A stretch of 39,791 bases of DNA from Perkinsus marinus ATCC 50983 (taxonomy: Eukaryota > Perkinsozoa > Perkinsida > Perkinsidae). This document shows, piece by piece, positions 1 to 10,600 of the stretch (position 1 is the stretch's first letter; the number at the start of each line of letters is the position of its first letter). The notes under the pieces were generated by a model. The model worked only from the letters and a program-made list of their open reading frames with translations, was not told where the DNA came from and made no database searches. The position numbers were made by a program, and so were the translations under genes. The DNA lies in the NCBI RefSeq assembly GCF_000006405.1, contig NW_003200286.1, positions 220,830 through 260,620 of the forward strand. Reading direction: 5' to 3'.

Positions 1-618
1 GTGTTCTGCGGAGGTTTGTCTACTAGTGCGTATATCATGAGAGTTTTTCTCATTATAATGCGGGTTAAAGGCTCGAGCACTAGCATGAGCTCATGTCACG
101 ACTGTTCGAGAATACGGCTCGCGAAGTTACCGGACTCTCTATCTCCTTTCACGTCGTGAACTTCATGACTTCCCTCACTACGCAACACAACAAACAATCC
201 ATTCGGAAACGATCAAAGAAACTCGTCGTTGCTGTCATCTTGTCACTGTTGTATCTGACTAGGCAAGCAGTTTACAGAAAGCACAGAAACTTCCATATCA
301 GTCCCTTACCTCGCGACAGCGTTCCGTGATAAAGCATTGCTGCTATCAAATCTATCATATTACCCCCAAGGTTAGCCAATAGGTCAGCGTAATAATCAGT
401 GCTACAGAACCTATAGACTGTGACACCGCCCATCGGGTTAGTCACGAGGTCTTGAAGCCCGCTCATAATGAATACTGCTTCTAAATCTACCATACTATTG
501 ATTTGCGCTGGTCCTATTGATCGATGACATCGGTTCGGTATCGTCCAAGGCGGCCGAGTCAGAGTATTCTAGAATGTTTTTGATGGATTCGAGTGATTAA
601 ATACTCTCCGACTCGAAG

Positions 619-682
619 GCTCCGAGTATAGAACGCCCGACCTTCCGATCTAGCGCGCGGACCTCTAACCACTCCACCATAG
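619..682 (-). ncRNA. Degenerate tRNA-like sequence (SINE head or tRNA pseudogene)
   Basis: Read on the minus strand, this contains an A-box-like block (TGGTGGAGTGGTTAGAGG) followed 46 bases later by a weak B-box-like block, which is the spacing of tRNA positions 8 to 54. The block resembles the D-arm of Ser/Leu tRNAs. The B box is poor and the acceptor stem does not pair, so this is not a functional tRNA. Similar sequences occur at 7346-7435, 10131-10200 and 39010-39080. Confidence 0.35.
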
Positions 683-762
683 TGCTTACAAAAAAGTTGG
701 TGTGTCATCATCACAGCCGATCGAGGACCTTTCTTCGTCTGACATGCTTTAACGACCTGGAA

Positions 763-1034
763 TTGGCGAAACCTGTACGGTGTAAGGATTGGCGAAACAG
801 GGTTCAGCACCGTCTTACGCCAACAAGGAACTTGGCAAAACCCTGCGTATTCCAGACTTGACCAACTTTGGTAAAACCCGTATGTCGCAACAACTATGTG
901 GCGAAATTTGACGCTATGCCTGGTATTTCGCCAAATTGTTCGAATCTGTCCCTTCCCTTAAATTGCCTAACAAACATGTCCAAGAGTCTTGAAACCCGTT
1001 AGGTGTCATTTTGGCGAAATCCGGGTTGGCGAAA
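763..1034. promoter_or_regulatory. Cluster of TTGGCGAAA motifs upstream of INO1
   Basis: The nine-base word TTGGCGAAA occurs at 763, 789, 1011 and 1026 on the plus strand and as its complement at 926-934. Near-matches lie at about 832, 868 and 899. Some copies extend to TTGGCGAAACCTGTA. The cluster ends about 370 bp before the INO1 start codon. It could be a transcription-factor array (the core is vaguely E2F-like) or a decayed repeat; the sequence cannot decide. Confidence 0.35.
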
Positions 1035-1406
1035 CCTGTATCACCCAAAATGGAAATCTTGCAGATCTCGCTCGCCCAATCTTGTCCTCACTTATTTCAG
1101 CGGTGTCAGCAAGACGAGATGAAGGTACTTGGTGTCAGTGGACTTAAAACGCGAGGATGGTGTCTCAATTCCATAGACTCTATGCTGGAATCTTCTCGTC
1201 TCGAGCACAAAGTCTTCCACGATGTGCATCATAGTCGTATCACGTCACGCCCTATCTGCATCGGTGTATCAGTAGTATGAAATACATCATTCGAACAACG
1301 ATCAGATCTAATCTTGCGTTTTTCTCAACCCCACGTCGTGAAGTCGACCTCAGTCTCATACAAGGCGTATATTCTTCTCAGAGTTCTCACATCTGGAAAC
1401 TCGACA

Positions 1407-2942
1407 ATGGCAATCCATTGCCCTTCCTTCACCGTCGACTCCCCCAACGTAGTCTACACAGACACCCACATCGAGGCTTCCTACGATTACCACACCACGG
1501 ACATCTCCCAGGCTCGTGACGGCCAATGGGTGGTCACTCCCAGGACGGTCAAGTACAACTTCAAGACCGACAGGCGAGTACCCAAGCTCGGCGTCATGCT
1601 GGTCGGTTGGGGTGGCAACAACGGCACTACCGTCACCGCTGGTATCCTTGCCAACAAGCATGGTATCACATGGGAGACCAAAGACGGTCTTCAACATCCC
1701 AACTACTACGGTTCGGTCACTCAAGCCTCTGTGGTTCGTCTCGGCAACATTAACGGTAAGGAAGTGTACACCCCTATGAACAAGTTGGTGCCTATGGTCG
1801 ATCCCAATGACGTTGTGCTCGGGGGCTGGGATATCAGTGGTTTCAACATGTACGCTGCAATGAAACGAGCCAAGGTGTTGCCGAGTGATCTACAAAACAA
1901 ACTCAGGCCTATGATGGAGAATATAGTTCCGCTTCCTGGCATTTACGATCCAGCTTTTATCGCGGCTAACCAAGAGGATCGTGCTGACAACATTATGCCA
2001 AAAACGATGACAAAACGCGATCAGATTGAATGCGTCAAGAAAGATATTCGCGACTTCAAAGCGGCCAATGGCTGCGATAAGATTGTTGTTCTATGGACGG
2101 CTAACACTGAGCGTTACGCTGACATAATACCAGGGGTTAACACGACCAAGGCTGAGCTCATTGACGCAGTATCTCGAAACGAGGCTGAAATCGCTCCCAG
2201 CACTTTGTATTGCATGGCTTGCCTGGAAGAGGGCGTTCCCTTCGTAAATGGTTCCCCGCAGAATACCTATGTCCCTGGTCTCAAGGAGATGGCTGAGAAC
2301 ATCCCTGGTGCGGTCATTGCTGGTGATGATTTCAAGTCCGGCCAGACCAAGATGAAGTCTGTCTTGGTCGACTTCTTGATCGGCGCGGGATTGAAGCCCA
2401 CGTCTATTGTTAGCTATAATCATCTCGGAAATAACGATGGGAAAAACCTATCGGCTCCTCAGTGCTTCCGCTCGAAGGAGATTTCCAAGTCAGACGTTGT
2501 GAATGACATGGTGAACAGCAATGCCCTATTGTATAAGAAAGCTGAGCATCCGGACCACTGTGTCGTTATCAAGTACGTGCCGGCGGTGGGCGACTCTAAG
2601 CGTGCTATGGACGAGTACACTTCACAAATTTTTATGAATGGCCTCAACACAATCGTTATGCACAATACCTGTGAAGATTCTCTTCTCGCAGCTCCACTGA
2701 TCATCGACTTGGTCCTCTTGGCCGAGTTGATCACTCGTATCAAGCTTGCCAAGGACGGAGAGGAGCTGCGTGGTATGCATCCTTTCGGTGTGATTCTAAG
2801 CTACTTGACCAAGGCTCCATTGGTTCCTGATGGAACACCCTGCATTAATTCGCTGGCCAAACAGCGTGCAATGCTAGAGAATGTATTGAAGGCGTGCGTT
2901 GGCCTTCCTCCTGACAACAACATGCTGCTAGAGTTCAAGTAG
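1407..2942 (+). CDS. INO1: Myo-inositol-3-phosphate synthase
   Basis: This 511-residue enzyme converts D-glucose 6-phosphate to 1D-myo-inositol 3-phosphate using NAD as a recycled cofactor. It is the first committed step of inositol, phosphoinositide and inositol-phosphate synthesis and acts in the cytosol. The NAD-binding motif GWGGNNG is at residues 67-73. Family blocks [42 protein letters not shown] and [12 protein letters not shown] follow in the usual order, and the C-terminus ([16 protein letters not shown]) is complete. Length matches plant enzymes (about 510 residues). I chose the ATG at 1407 because the frame upstream lacks another ATG and the protein then begins like plant homologues. 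The gene is intronless, unlike all its neighbours here. Identification is secure. Confidence 0.97.
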   Translation: MAIHCPSFTVDSPNVVYTDTHIEASYDYHTTDISQARDGQWVVTPRTVKYNFKTDRRVPKLGVMLVGWGGNNGTTVTAGILANKHGITWETKDGLQHPNYYGSVTQASVVRLGNINGKEVYTPMNKLVPMVDPNDVVLGGWDISGFNMYAAMKRAKVLPSDLQNKLRPMMENIVPLPGIYDPAFIAANQEDRADNIMPKTMTKRDQIECVKKDIRDFKAANGCDKIVVLWTANTERYADIIPGVNTTKAELIDAVSRNEAEIAPSTLYCMACLEEGVPFVNGSPQNTYVPGLKEMAENIPGAVIAGDDFKSGQTKMKSVLVDFLIGAGLKPTSIVSYNHLGNNDGKNLSAPQCFRSKEISKSDVVNDMVNSNALLYKKAEHPDHCVVIKYVPAVGDSKRAMDEYTSQIFMNGLNTIVMHNTCEDSLLAAPLIIDLVLLAELITRIKLAKDGEELRGMHPFGVILSYLTKAPLVPDGTPCINSLAKQRAMLENVLKACVGLPPDNNMLLEFK

Positions 2943-3362
2943 TTGTTCATGCGTCTGGTAATGATGCCCTGAATTATTTTTCATCATAATTATCGTCATT
3001 ATTATCAAAAATAACGGGTTGGTCTAGTCTTTCGTAGCTGTTGGGTTTTTAGCAACTAAAATTTGGTTCAACAATTAACTTCCTCGGTAACTAGTTGAAC
3101 GCACTTCCTCACTGACCAAGTAGTGTGTATCGCAAGGAAGCAACCAAAATTATATACAACGAGCTCGTCGCTCAATGGCAAATTGTGTCATCGTGTCTGC
3201 ACTCATCTCGGAGTCTGCCTCTTTGGAGTCTACGTTGATAGCCAATTTTGTGATACTCGACAAAGCCCTCGTTCAATGTGCGGAATGAATTGTTGCTACA
3301 GGGTGATCGAGGAAAAGGGACCCAGCCCCTGTAACTTAACGCATGTGGATATCAGACAGGTT

Positions 3363-3945
3363 CAGTTACCATTTTGAAGCACTCGGATAGCTCTTTCCAA
3401 TGACGATTGAACCACGTTAATAACCTCAACACTCGCGGGGTCATAATGAAACGAAAAAAAGGTATACAGAGGGAAGTACTGGCAGAATCCATTTTTGCAG
3501 TATCTGCGTCGTCTGACGATGGTTTACCTTTCTGCAGTGTTCGTGGAGATGGCATAGGCGCCCCAACCAGGTTTACCATTCCCAAGCCAAATGATGAAAT
3601 ATCGGTGCATATCGCTGAGTTGGACGCACGATGGCATAGGCGCCCCAACCAGGTTTACCATTCCCAAGCCAAATGATGAAATATCGGTGCATATCGCTGA
3701 GTTGGACGCACGATGGCATAGGCGCCCCAACCAGGTTTACCATTCCAAAGCCAAATGATGGAATATCGTTGCATATCGCTGAGCTGGACCATGGATAGAC
3801 CTCGGAAATACTCTCGTAATGGAATCTGCCAGCGCTTTTCCCTATACACGGCTTTCTTCATATCGTCGTGACTTATCGAGTATGGAAAATCTGGAACTGA
3901 TTCAATTACCACTGGAGAGAGCTCGCCGATACCTTCAAAATGGTA
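3363..3945 (-). other. Possible exons of an unrecognised minus-strand gene, split by a tandem repeat
   Basis: On the minus strand, about 3945-3785 is open and protein-like (it includes PYSISHDDMKKAVYREKRWQ). About 3525-3363 is also open in one frame and ends in a stop after VQSSLERAIRVLQNGN. The 82-bp tandem array lies between them and could sit in an intron. I do not recognise either piece, and the donor site after the first piece is weak. They may be fragments of a decayed gene or coincidence. Confidence 0.2.
3548..3788. repeat. 82-bp tandem repeat, about 2.9 copies
   Basis: Copies begin at 3548, 3630 and 3712, each starting GATGGCATAGGCGCCCC. The first two are nearly identical and the third is shorter and slightly diverged. 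The period is not a multiple of three, so it is not a coding repeat. Confidence 0.9.
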
Positions 3946-4338
3946 CCAGGTACCAGAGTTTGTCTGACATACACATATGCTGAGAAACTTCGAGGGACGG
4001 ACCCTTTTTTGATCGCCCTATTTATGACTTGTGGACCAGAAGTTGGGTTCTAGCGGGGGTAGCGAGCGAGAATGCTCGTAGCTATCGAATAAGAATTTCT
4101 GTCAAGCAGGCTTCGTAGGGCGAATTATTTTCTGGTATCGAAAAGACAGCTCGTTGAAAAAGCCATCGAATTACGCCACTTCCTTCCAGTTCGTCGACCT
4201 TCGTACGTTTTTGACTCAGACTCAGCAGTAAGAGAACCCATCACAGCAAGGTTGACGTTATCACACGACTCGACGACGCCTCATTGTATTCTTACCCTTC
4301 CCGTCTCGACTACAACAACGCAAGACTTTCAAAGTATA

Positions 4339-6981
4339 TCACATAAATCTATACCATATAGTGAAACAACCACAAACTCCCAATGTTAAACCTGACATAA
4401 TGATAACTTGAAGTTTCTGGAACAGTGACAGAAGAGTAACATATTGCCCATCATACCGTCTCATTGCGAACTCACCTAATATGATTTGTTCTTTTCGCTT
4501 CCGCGCTCGTATCTTCCTAATAAGACCGTCAACTCCCGGGATCGCCGAACCTAAGTACGCTCGACTCTACAGATTATGATATCAACCGATCTGAGAATTT
4601 CGTTCGACACATCGTCAACTGTATAGACACGAAAACGTGTATGACAACATAGCAAAATGGAGAACTCATGGGCGGTATTCGCAGACTTCTACTCGCAGAC
4701 GAATCCCTTCAGCGTCAATAGCCTTGTTCTCTTCCAGGATGATCAAGTATGGCGAGTTAGAGCTAGATTGAACTGGTCTAGATGTACATAGCATGAGGGC
4801 TGCTAATTTTCCCCCTTTCTGCAGGAGAATTCCCATCATTCACAGAACTCAGGGCGCAGATGTGAACATATCCATCGATTAAAGAGGCGTGCTCGTTTGT
4901 TATAAAGCTAGAAGTGCGGTTGGTGGAGTGTTCCAATTGGGTGAGGAATAATACAGAGTTGTTGCGTTAGTTTGAACCCAATCATCATTTTATTCGATAA
5001 ACTGACTATACACCACTTGGTCTCCGACCACTTAAGTCCGAGCCAATGTCACTACTGGAAAGCAACTCGCATACAGTGTGTGTCAATTTGATATGCAAAT
5101 GGGAAAAAATGTGAATTTTTGGGAGATCAATGAGAATCGATTTGGGGGCTATATCAGATAAACAATGTGAGCATTGGTATGAACATGTGACGTGATAATA
5201 GTAACCTTCCGAGACAATGATAGCGACAAGTTGTTCACTATCATCAATCCCGGAATACAACATGTACATCCTCCTTATTTGCATATCAACTTGGCACAAA
5301 CTCTGATGTTTTTAAGATATATTATAGTATATACAGCGCTTCGATAACTCAGCGAATTAAACGAACTATCGATTCATCGATGGAGTTTCACCCGTGATAT
5401 GAAAAACACTAGTGATAAGTATATTTCACGACTACTGCATAGCGCGAATATCACGTTTTTCACCGAGTTTTACGCCACTTCACGTGAAACGGGTGAAACT
5501 CCAATAGTTCATTGGACAGAACTCAGCAATAAATGCACTTGAGTTATTTACAACAGTACATTCCATTGAAGGCATCCTTAACAATGCTTATAATTTAATG
5601 GTAATTCTGTCGAAGCAACTACTAGAACTGTAGTCAACACTGAACTACTGTTACCAATTCTCACCTATTTCGCCGAGTTTGCCCTTCATCTTCACGAAAA
5701 CGCTGTTTTGCTGTTCTAACTTTTCCCTCGTGTCCGAAGCATTCGTTAACATCTCATCCATCGCCCGAATAGACGCCTCAAGGCCGCCCCTTTCTCGGAG
5801 CAGATTCGCTGAAAAATGGCGATTCCCAGCACTTGCCACATTTACCCTCACATTCGTCATCATCATGAACTTCACTTTTGCCTATTCTCCCCTCCTCTGT
5901 TGAGGACAGCAACGTCGTCTTCCTCATCTCATGCCGCAGTGCTTTCGACACAGTTCGATAGTGTTCTCGCAAATCCTACTCAAAAGCAACAACAACCTCC
6001 TTCTCATCATCGCTGCTCTCAGAAATTGGAAACATGAATATTCACTCAATCACTCACTGTTAGAATTTCTCTATGAATTACAATTAGGATTAGACCGTTA
6101 GAATTTCCCTGTGAAATTCCTAGGGAATTGCGAATTCACATGGCACACAAATTCATGGGAATTCACATTATATGAATTTTAATAGTAATTCACAGTGTGA
6201 ATTACTATTAAAATTCATTCATCATATCCACTCTCAAATTGCATCAAGATGAGGGGAAAATAACACTTCTCCCCAAAAAATTTCAAACACTAATAATCCT
6301 TCATTTCCTCACCGTTAGAATTCCCCTGTGGCGTTGAACTAACGCATATCTCGACTTCTCCTTCGCTGCTTCGCCCATCTCATCAACGACCTCTTGCAAT
6401 TGCCGCAACTGTCTTTCCGTAGAACCCATCAACGTCGTGACGATCTACAAAAAGTATCATTAGGTCGCCCAATAAAGATACAAAGTAGGCCCAAATCGAG
6501 CCCACATCTTACTTCCACTTGATCGTCCAATGCCATTCCAGTAGAACCCCTTTTTTCTCCGCTCCCCGACATCTTACTCAACTCCGCAATGCCACCCTCA
6601 ATTGACCGCTCCAACTGAAAAACAACAAGAAAAACGGAAAATTGAAAATCGCGCGATATATATTTTGTTTATAACAGCTTCTATACAGATTTTGCTCTGC
6701 TTGGCAATCCCTTTGAAATTCGAAAAACGATGAACTATTCCAAGATTTCTACCAGCGAACTTTCAACCATACATTGAGAAATTGAGGCAATATTAAAAAA
6801 CCGGCTTGCATGCATGCAAGAACCAAATCCCATCCTCAAATTTCAAGACCCGATCGTGAAACGCCAAAAAATTGCCCTCTTTCATCATAAATTACCATAA
6901 AAGTTGATGACTATCACGACTCACCTCCCGGGCTCCACTCTTGCAACGCTCCCAGCTCCCCTGCCCAGCTGATGAGGCCAT
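4339..6981 (-). CDS. GOS1: Golgi SNARE of the GOS1/GOSR1 (GS28) family, 7 exons
   Basis: This is a predicted 230-residue Qb-SNARE for ER-Golgi and intra-Golgi vesicle fusion, anchored by a C-terminal membrane segment. Exons on the minus strand: 6925-6981, 6513-6614, 6313-6444, 5846-5975, 5665-5808, 4476-4550, 4339-4391. All junctions are GT-AG with matching phases. The N-terminus (MASSAGQGSWERCKSGARE) has the Trp and basic stretch typical of GOSR1. Exon 3 ends in the family block QRHRGIL. Exon 5 encodes the SNARE helix, with the zero-layer Gln at about residue 174. Exon 6 gives IPGVDGLIRKIRARKRK, matching human FPAVNSLIQRINLRKRR. Exon 7 is the anchor, ending with three residues after it. The exon 4 donor could instead lie 6 bp earlier (5852). 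Intron 5 is 1.1 kb and intron 4 about 37-43 bp. Confidence 0.88.
4666..4839 (-). CDS. Small unrecognised ORF inside intron 5 of the GOS1-like gene
   Basis: This 57-codon frame on the same strand as the host gene runs from ATG at 4839 to a TGA and reads like real protein (for example SPYLIILEENKAIDAEGIRL). It could be an alternative terminal exon, a nested small gene or a relic of another gene. Splicing it to exon 5 of the SNARE does not give a matching phase at the obvious acceptor. No family recognised. Confidence 0.2.
   Translation of the reverse strand: MMGILLQKGGKLAALMLCTSRPVQSSSNSPYLIILEENKAIDAEGIRLRVEVCEYRP
5381..5504. mobile_element. Short inverted-repeat element (MITE-like), copy 1
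   Basis: The ends are perfect 15-bp inverted repeats (TGGAGTTTCACCCGT and its complement) around about 90 bp of A/T-rich DNA. It lies in intron 5 of the GOS1-like gene. It shares its ends and the internal GTGATATGAAAAACACTAG motif with four copies in intron 7 of GPN3. A TA lies on the right; the left flank is GA here. Confidence 0.8.
6050..6322. repeat. Repeats of the exon 3 splice junction inside intron 3 of GOS1
   Basis: The plus-strand word CGTTAGAATTCCCCTGTG, which spans the end of exon 3 (6313), recurs in the intron with small changes at about 6096 and 6058. On the coding strand each recurrence looks like the exon end, and the one near 6056 is again followed by a donor-like GTGAGT. The intron may have grown by duplication of its own 5' border or by insertion of an element carrying that sequence. 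Confidence 0.5.
6172..6218. repeat. Perfect 47-nt palindrome (23-bp arms, 1-nt spacer)
   Basis: Positions 6172-6194 and 6196-6218 are exact reverse complements separated by a single G at 6195. It lies in intron 3 of the GOS1-like gene and is rich in GAATT words, as is the DNA next to it. Confidence 0.9.
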
Positions 6982-7078
6982 CGATGCTAAAACGTCACTC
7001 GCCGCGAAATTCCCCTACCCATCCGAGCAGGCACAAGACATTTCTCTATCAATAGAAACGTTTCAGTGAGCAGTGCTA

Positions 7079-10000
7079 TCAAAGTTGGTTGAAATCGTTC
7101 AAGTCAACTTCATCCGAGCCGTCCATTGCATCCTCAGGCAGGTAGTCCTTATCCTCAGGCTCCAGATTTTCCCCGTATCTATTCACAGTGTGTGTGGGGT
7201 CACCAACATATGCAGTTGACGATGTGTATATTTCCCCACACTGCTTTCAATACCATTAAAATCGCCCCCAATTTTTTTCCATAAAATTATATCCGTATTT
7301 CCCATGTACATCTTTCATCGGAACTTAACGGGTTAAAATACAAAAATCCACGAGCAAGGATTTGAACCCGCGTGCAGCTTTGTGCGCAGATAATCGATTC
7401 CACACATTTCCAACCAACACACTGCACCACATCCCTTCGCCTCCGCCTACTGAATAGCAAGATTAACCATTTCAAGTAACCTCTCAATACTGTCCTCATC
7501 TTCTCGGTCAACTTGTGTGAAGCTTACCAACGAATATCTACAACACAGTCTTACTATGACACACGCAGACTCCAGTGTTGGATGCAGTGTTTTAATATAT
7601 GTTCGCTTTCCTCAGCTTACCCTAGGAGTTTCCTCACTCATTATAGGAGTCCATATGCAAACTAGGGTGGAAATGTACAGAAACCAACAAAAATTTTGCA
7701 AAATTTCCTCAGAAATTCCATCTTGTCACCAACATATGTGGTCCACCATGTGCATATTTTCCCACACTGGTTGGATGATCCAACAAAATACTAATGGCGT
7801 TTCACCCGTTTAACGTGAAGCGGCATAATACTCCGATAATCTCGCTATGCAGTAGTCGTAAAATATATTTCTCACTAGTGTTTTTCATATCACTAGGGTG
7901 AAACTCCAATATAATGATTCCAGATATACTACAGTTTCACCCATGATAAGGAGACACCAGTGAGGAGCATACTCCACATTTCACTTCGCGAAAAACATGT
8001 GAAACTCCACTTACTATAAATATCTAATCAATGCCAAACAAATTCATATTCGAATCTATACTGGATAGCGAAAGATAATAATAATAATATGTTGTATACT
8101 ATTACTAATAATAAGGCTAACTGCATAATGGAGTTCTCACCTGTGATGTGAAAAACATGTTTTACGACTACTGCATATCACCGCGAATACTGCATTTTTC
8201 ACCGAGTTTTCGAATGAAACTCCATTAAATATCACATAAATAGGAAATTATTAAAATAGTAATAAGTATGGACTTTCACCCGTGATGTGAAAAACACTAG
8301 CGAAAAAAACACATTTCACATTCCACGGGTAAAACTCTTATGCCTCCTTACTCTTGTAAAAGTTCAGCCATTTTAATGGTCAGGTTCTTCATCTTCTCAC
8401 TGATGCCCTCCTGAATCTTCAAACACAAGTCCGTCGTGTCACACTCGAGAAACTCCTCCAACCGATCCTCCGAAGACGCCACGAGATCGCATTTCGTGAG
8501 GACCTGATTTGAATCTTTACTTCGTGACACGAAAATATTTTCTATACGATTATTATTTCTTATTTTCAACTATCAATCGACTATTTAATTCTCGTTCACC
8601 ACGTCAAAACGACGAGCGATTAAATCGATCAAATGTGAATAAATCACGAACGTTTTAACGCACTTCCCATCATATTACATTAACGTGTGGTAAGTCGATA
8701 TTGATCATCACCGAGAGCGCCGACAGCGCGCCAGAGATGAATTTAGGCGTATCCGAGATGAACATTACATCGAGACAGTATCTTGGGCAAGAAATGAATC
8801 TTCCTAGCGGAGCGAAGCAAATATTTCCCCTACATCCCACAAAGCCTCATATCGAGTCGGTTCGTGAGGAAATCCACTAGATCTTTCATAACAGGTATAT
8901 GCGAGTAGAGTTCAATTTGACCTGAATATCGATCAGCTGGGCGAGCGCTTTTCACACCATCACGTATTCCACCTGGGCAATCTAGCATGAAATACTCATC
9001 ATCATTGAACTGGCTGATCTGCTCTTCCAACCAGTCCAAGCCTTCTTCTAAAACGTATCTACAAACACAGCGCTCCGCTCAAATTTCCCTCAGACTATCG
9101 CGAGACCAATTTCGCACTTTTATGTGATAACAAAAGAATTATACACGTCAGTGACGGTAGTTTATACCACACACGAGTTTGACGCCGTTGAGGAAATGCA
9201 AGATTGCAAGATTAACCCCTCCCGCCCCTCCCCCCCTTCATTACTCCATCGCCATCACCAGCCCTCCATTCGGGCCAAGCTCGCATTCCTCCACTACATC
9301 ATCCAGCGAGACCTGTCAGCAGCACCGACTTTCCAACTCATTCGTTCATCTTCTACTCACAATCGTACAGCTGATTCAAATTGGAAACAACAAGTCGAGT
9401 AAACGAATATTGCTTTCTTTCACTACTTATCAGTCACGAGAAGAAAGAAAGATATGCTGCGCAGTATGAAGATTTTCCAGAAAAAATAAATATTAAAAAA
9501 TAAAATCTTAAATATCTTCAAGCCCTGTTCTCGAGTCGATTGCCGCTATGATAGAATCAATTTTCTCATATCACCGATTATAAGAGAAGTATTATTCCAC
9601 TAAAGGAGCTTCACTGCGGCACGAAATTCCCCAGATCCTACCAAATCGCATATGTTAACAGCACAGGGATAGGCGAACGACTCTGCTGCTGGATCTAGGT
9701 TGATCACTCGAACTGTTCCTGAGGTTCACTACAGCGTTGCACAAAATAAAAGATATTCTCAAAGAAACTACCAACAATGCAATTTTCTACTCCAATTCTT
9801 ATCGGGAATTCCAACACTCTGCGAGTAATACTAAGACTTCGAGGGCAGGAAACACATCATTACCCTAACGCTTATCCCCCGGTCTAATGCGGCCTCCATC
9901 CGAGACGAATTTTCTAAGTGCGATCCGACCAACAGCCCAATACGTCATTACTATACCGTCACCCGCGCGAATCAAACCCGTGTAAAACTGCATCGACCAG

Positions 10001-10107
10001 CCCGCAGTATTACTTCCGATAGCAGCATAGTGTTCATATACGGTGTTGCAGTAGGTGGATTTACCAGACCCTGCAGGGCCCATCACCAGCTGCCCAAATT
10101 TAGCCAT
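7079..10107 (-). CDS. GPN3: GPN-loop GTPase 3 (RNA polymerase II assembly/nuclear import factor), 9 exons
   Basis: This is a predicted 284-residue GTPase, the same length as human GPN3. The family helps RNA polymerase II assemble and enter the nucleus. Exons on the minus strand: 10014-10107, 9642-9718, 9245-9312, 8973-9058, 8834-8921, 8679-8781, 8352-8503, 7451-7537, 7079-7178. Every junction is GT-AG and every phase matches. Visible motifs: P-loop GPAGSGKST (residues 10-18), VINLDPAAE (about 37-45), the family-defining GPN in ELGPNGG (70-72), DCPGQIELYSH (106-116), KFISGALSALS, and TKCD for guanine binding (175-178). The C-terminus continues QYGENLEP into an acidic tail. Intron 4 is 51 bp without stops and can be misread as coding. 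Intron 7 is largely filled by four short inverted-repeat elements. Donors are often GTAGG or GTGAG. Confidence 0.95.
7346..7435 (-). ncRNA. Degenerate Ser-type tRNA-like sequence in GPN3 intron 8
   Basis: On the minus strand it has an A-box-like start (TGGTGCAGTG), a CGA triplet in an anticodon-like loop preceded by T, a long variable region and a strong B box (GCGGGTTCAAATCC). A-to-B spacing fits class II tRNAs (Ser/Leu). Neither the acceptor nor the anticodon stem pairs well, so it is a pseudogene or the head of a tRNA-derived SINE rather than a working tRNA. Confidence 0.45.
7571..7640. repeat. Dispersed repeat shared with the right end of the window
   Basis: It contains TATATGTTCGCTTTCCTCAG, preceded by CAGTGTTGGA and followed by an AGGAGT block. 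The same arrangement occurs twice in tandem at 39684-39791. Here it is in GPN3 intron 7. Confidence 0.7.
7794..7909. mobile_element. Short inverted-repeat element (MITE-like), copy 2
   Basis: In reverse orientation to copy 1: begins ATGGCGTTTCACCCGTTTAA and ends in GGGTGAAACTCCAA, with TA on both sides (7792-7793 and 7910-7911). A TA target duplication is the signature of Tc1/mariner-type (Stowaway-like) elements. It lies in GPN3 intron 7. Confidence 0.8.
7929..8011. mobile_element. Short inverted-repeat element (MITE-like), copy 3
   Basis: A diverged 83-bp copy with ends CTACAGTTTCACCC and GTGAAACTCCACT, flanked by TA on both sides. It lies 17 bp after copy 2 in GPN3 intron 7. Confidence 0.65.
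8128..8225. mobile_element. Short inverted-repeat element (MITE-like), copy 4
   Basis: Starts ATGGAGTTCTCACCTGTGAT and ends GAAACTCCAT, flanked by TA on both sides. The internal ACGACTACTGCATA block is shared with copies 1 and 2. It lies in GPN3 intron 7. Confidence 0.75.
8269..8338. mobile_element. Short inverted-repeat element (MITE-like), copy 5
   Basis: This 70-bp copy starts TGGACTTTCACCCGTGATGT and ends ACGGGTAAAACTCT, flanked by TA on both sides. Its right end is 13 bp from the donor site of GPN3 exon 7 (8351), so this insertion lies right against a splice site. Confidence 0.7.
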
Positions 10108-10600
10108 AGAAACAATGTACTGACAAAAATGCTACTCCTCAGAATCGAACCAACCACCTCGCGAATAACACATCAACACCTTAACCACCCCACCATACAA
10201 ACACAAAATTTCTATACTGTCTAGGAGACGTAAGATGCATATAAGAAGAGACGTATAAGATGCATAAACAGACCAGCGCAAATGACCGTCGAGAAAGGTT
10301 ATCCCACTTGCACATCTTGCAATCTCGCATTTCCTCAACGGCCACGCTCCTCCATCATCAATAACATATTACAGGGCCTTTACAGACCAATCGAGACAAT
10401 CAACAGTCATCGTCTCATCACCAGCTCGTGTCACACCTCCCATACATGATGCGGCAAACGAGTGGTATTGATTCTATAATGATTCTCAACTCGAATTTAG
10501 CGATTAATGTTGTTTCTTTTCGATCAAGACTAAGAATATCTTTCAACTCACTTTAACATCAAACGTGCTTGTTAATTTATTCCTCAGCTTTCTCCCATCA
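10108..10600. other. Intergenic region between GPN3 and the RRM gene
   Basis: The RRM gene ends at 10601 and GPN3 starts at 10107, both on the minus strand, so this should hold the GPN3 promoter and the RRM gene's 3' end. Apart from a tRNA-like stretch at 10131-10200, 24 bp from the GPN3 start, I see no recognisable feature. Confidence 0.5.
10131..10200 (-). ncRNA. Degenerate tRNA-like sequence upstream of GPN3
   Basis: On the minus strand: A-box-like TGGTGGGGTGGTTAAGG and a good B box (TTGGTTCGATTCTG) at near-tRNA spacing. The D-arm resembles Ser/Leu tRNAs. The acceptor stem does not pair. It is probably a SINE head or pseudogene; its pol III signals lie in the GPN3 upstream region, on the same strand as the gene. 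Confidence 0.4.

Larger units (their letters stand above)
1..1406. other. Upstream region of INO1, no convincing gene
   Basis: I see no supported gene here; the open frames are short and do not resemble known proteins. Two things stand out: a tRNA-like stretch on the minus strand at about 619-682, and a cluster of the word TTGGCGAAA between 763 and 1034, both listed separately. The 370 bases before the INO1 start are open in several frames but carry no recognisable domain. Confidence 0.6.
2943..4338. other. Intergenic region between INO1 and the GOS1-like gene
   Basis: This spans the convergent 3' ends of INO1 (+) and the GOS1-like gene (-). It contains an 82-bp tandem repeat at 3548-3788 and, around it on the minus strand, two exon-like open stretches described separately. 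Nothing else is recognisable. Confidence 0.5.
7199..7767. repeat. Pair of about 45-bp direct repeats in GPN3 introns 7 and 8
   Basis: The segment starting GTCACCAACATATG and ending near CCCACACT occurs at about 7199-7245 (intron 8) and again at about 7726-7767 (intron 7). The two copies are roughly 85-90 percent alike by eye. They are probably fragments of a dispersed repeat. Confidence 0.6.

Noticed and set aside
1356-1779. Overlapping open frames on both strands across the start of INO1
   Set aside because: They are shadows of the INO1 coding sequence and resemble no protein.
8922-8972. A 17-residue insertion in the GPN3 G3 region
   Set aside because: It is a 51-bp GT-AG intron without stops; removing it restores DCPGQIELYSH exactly.
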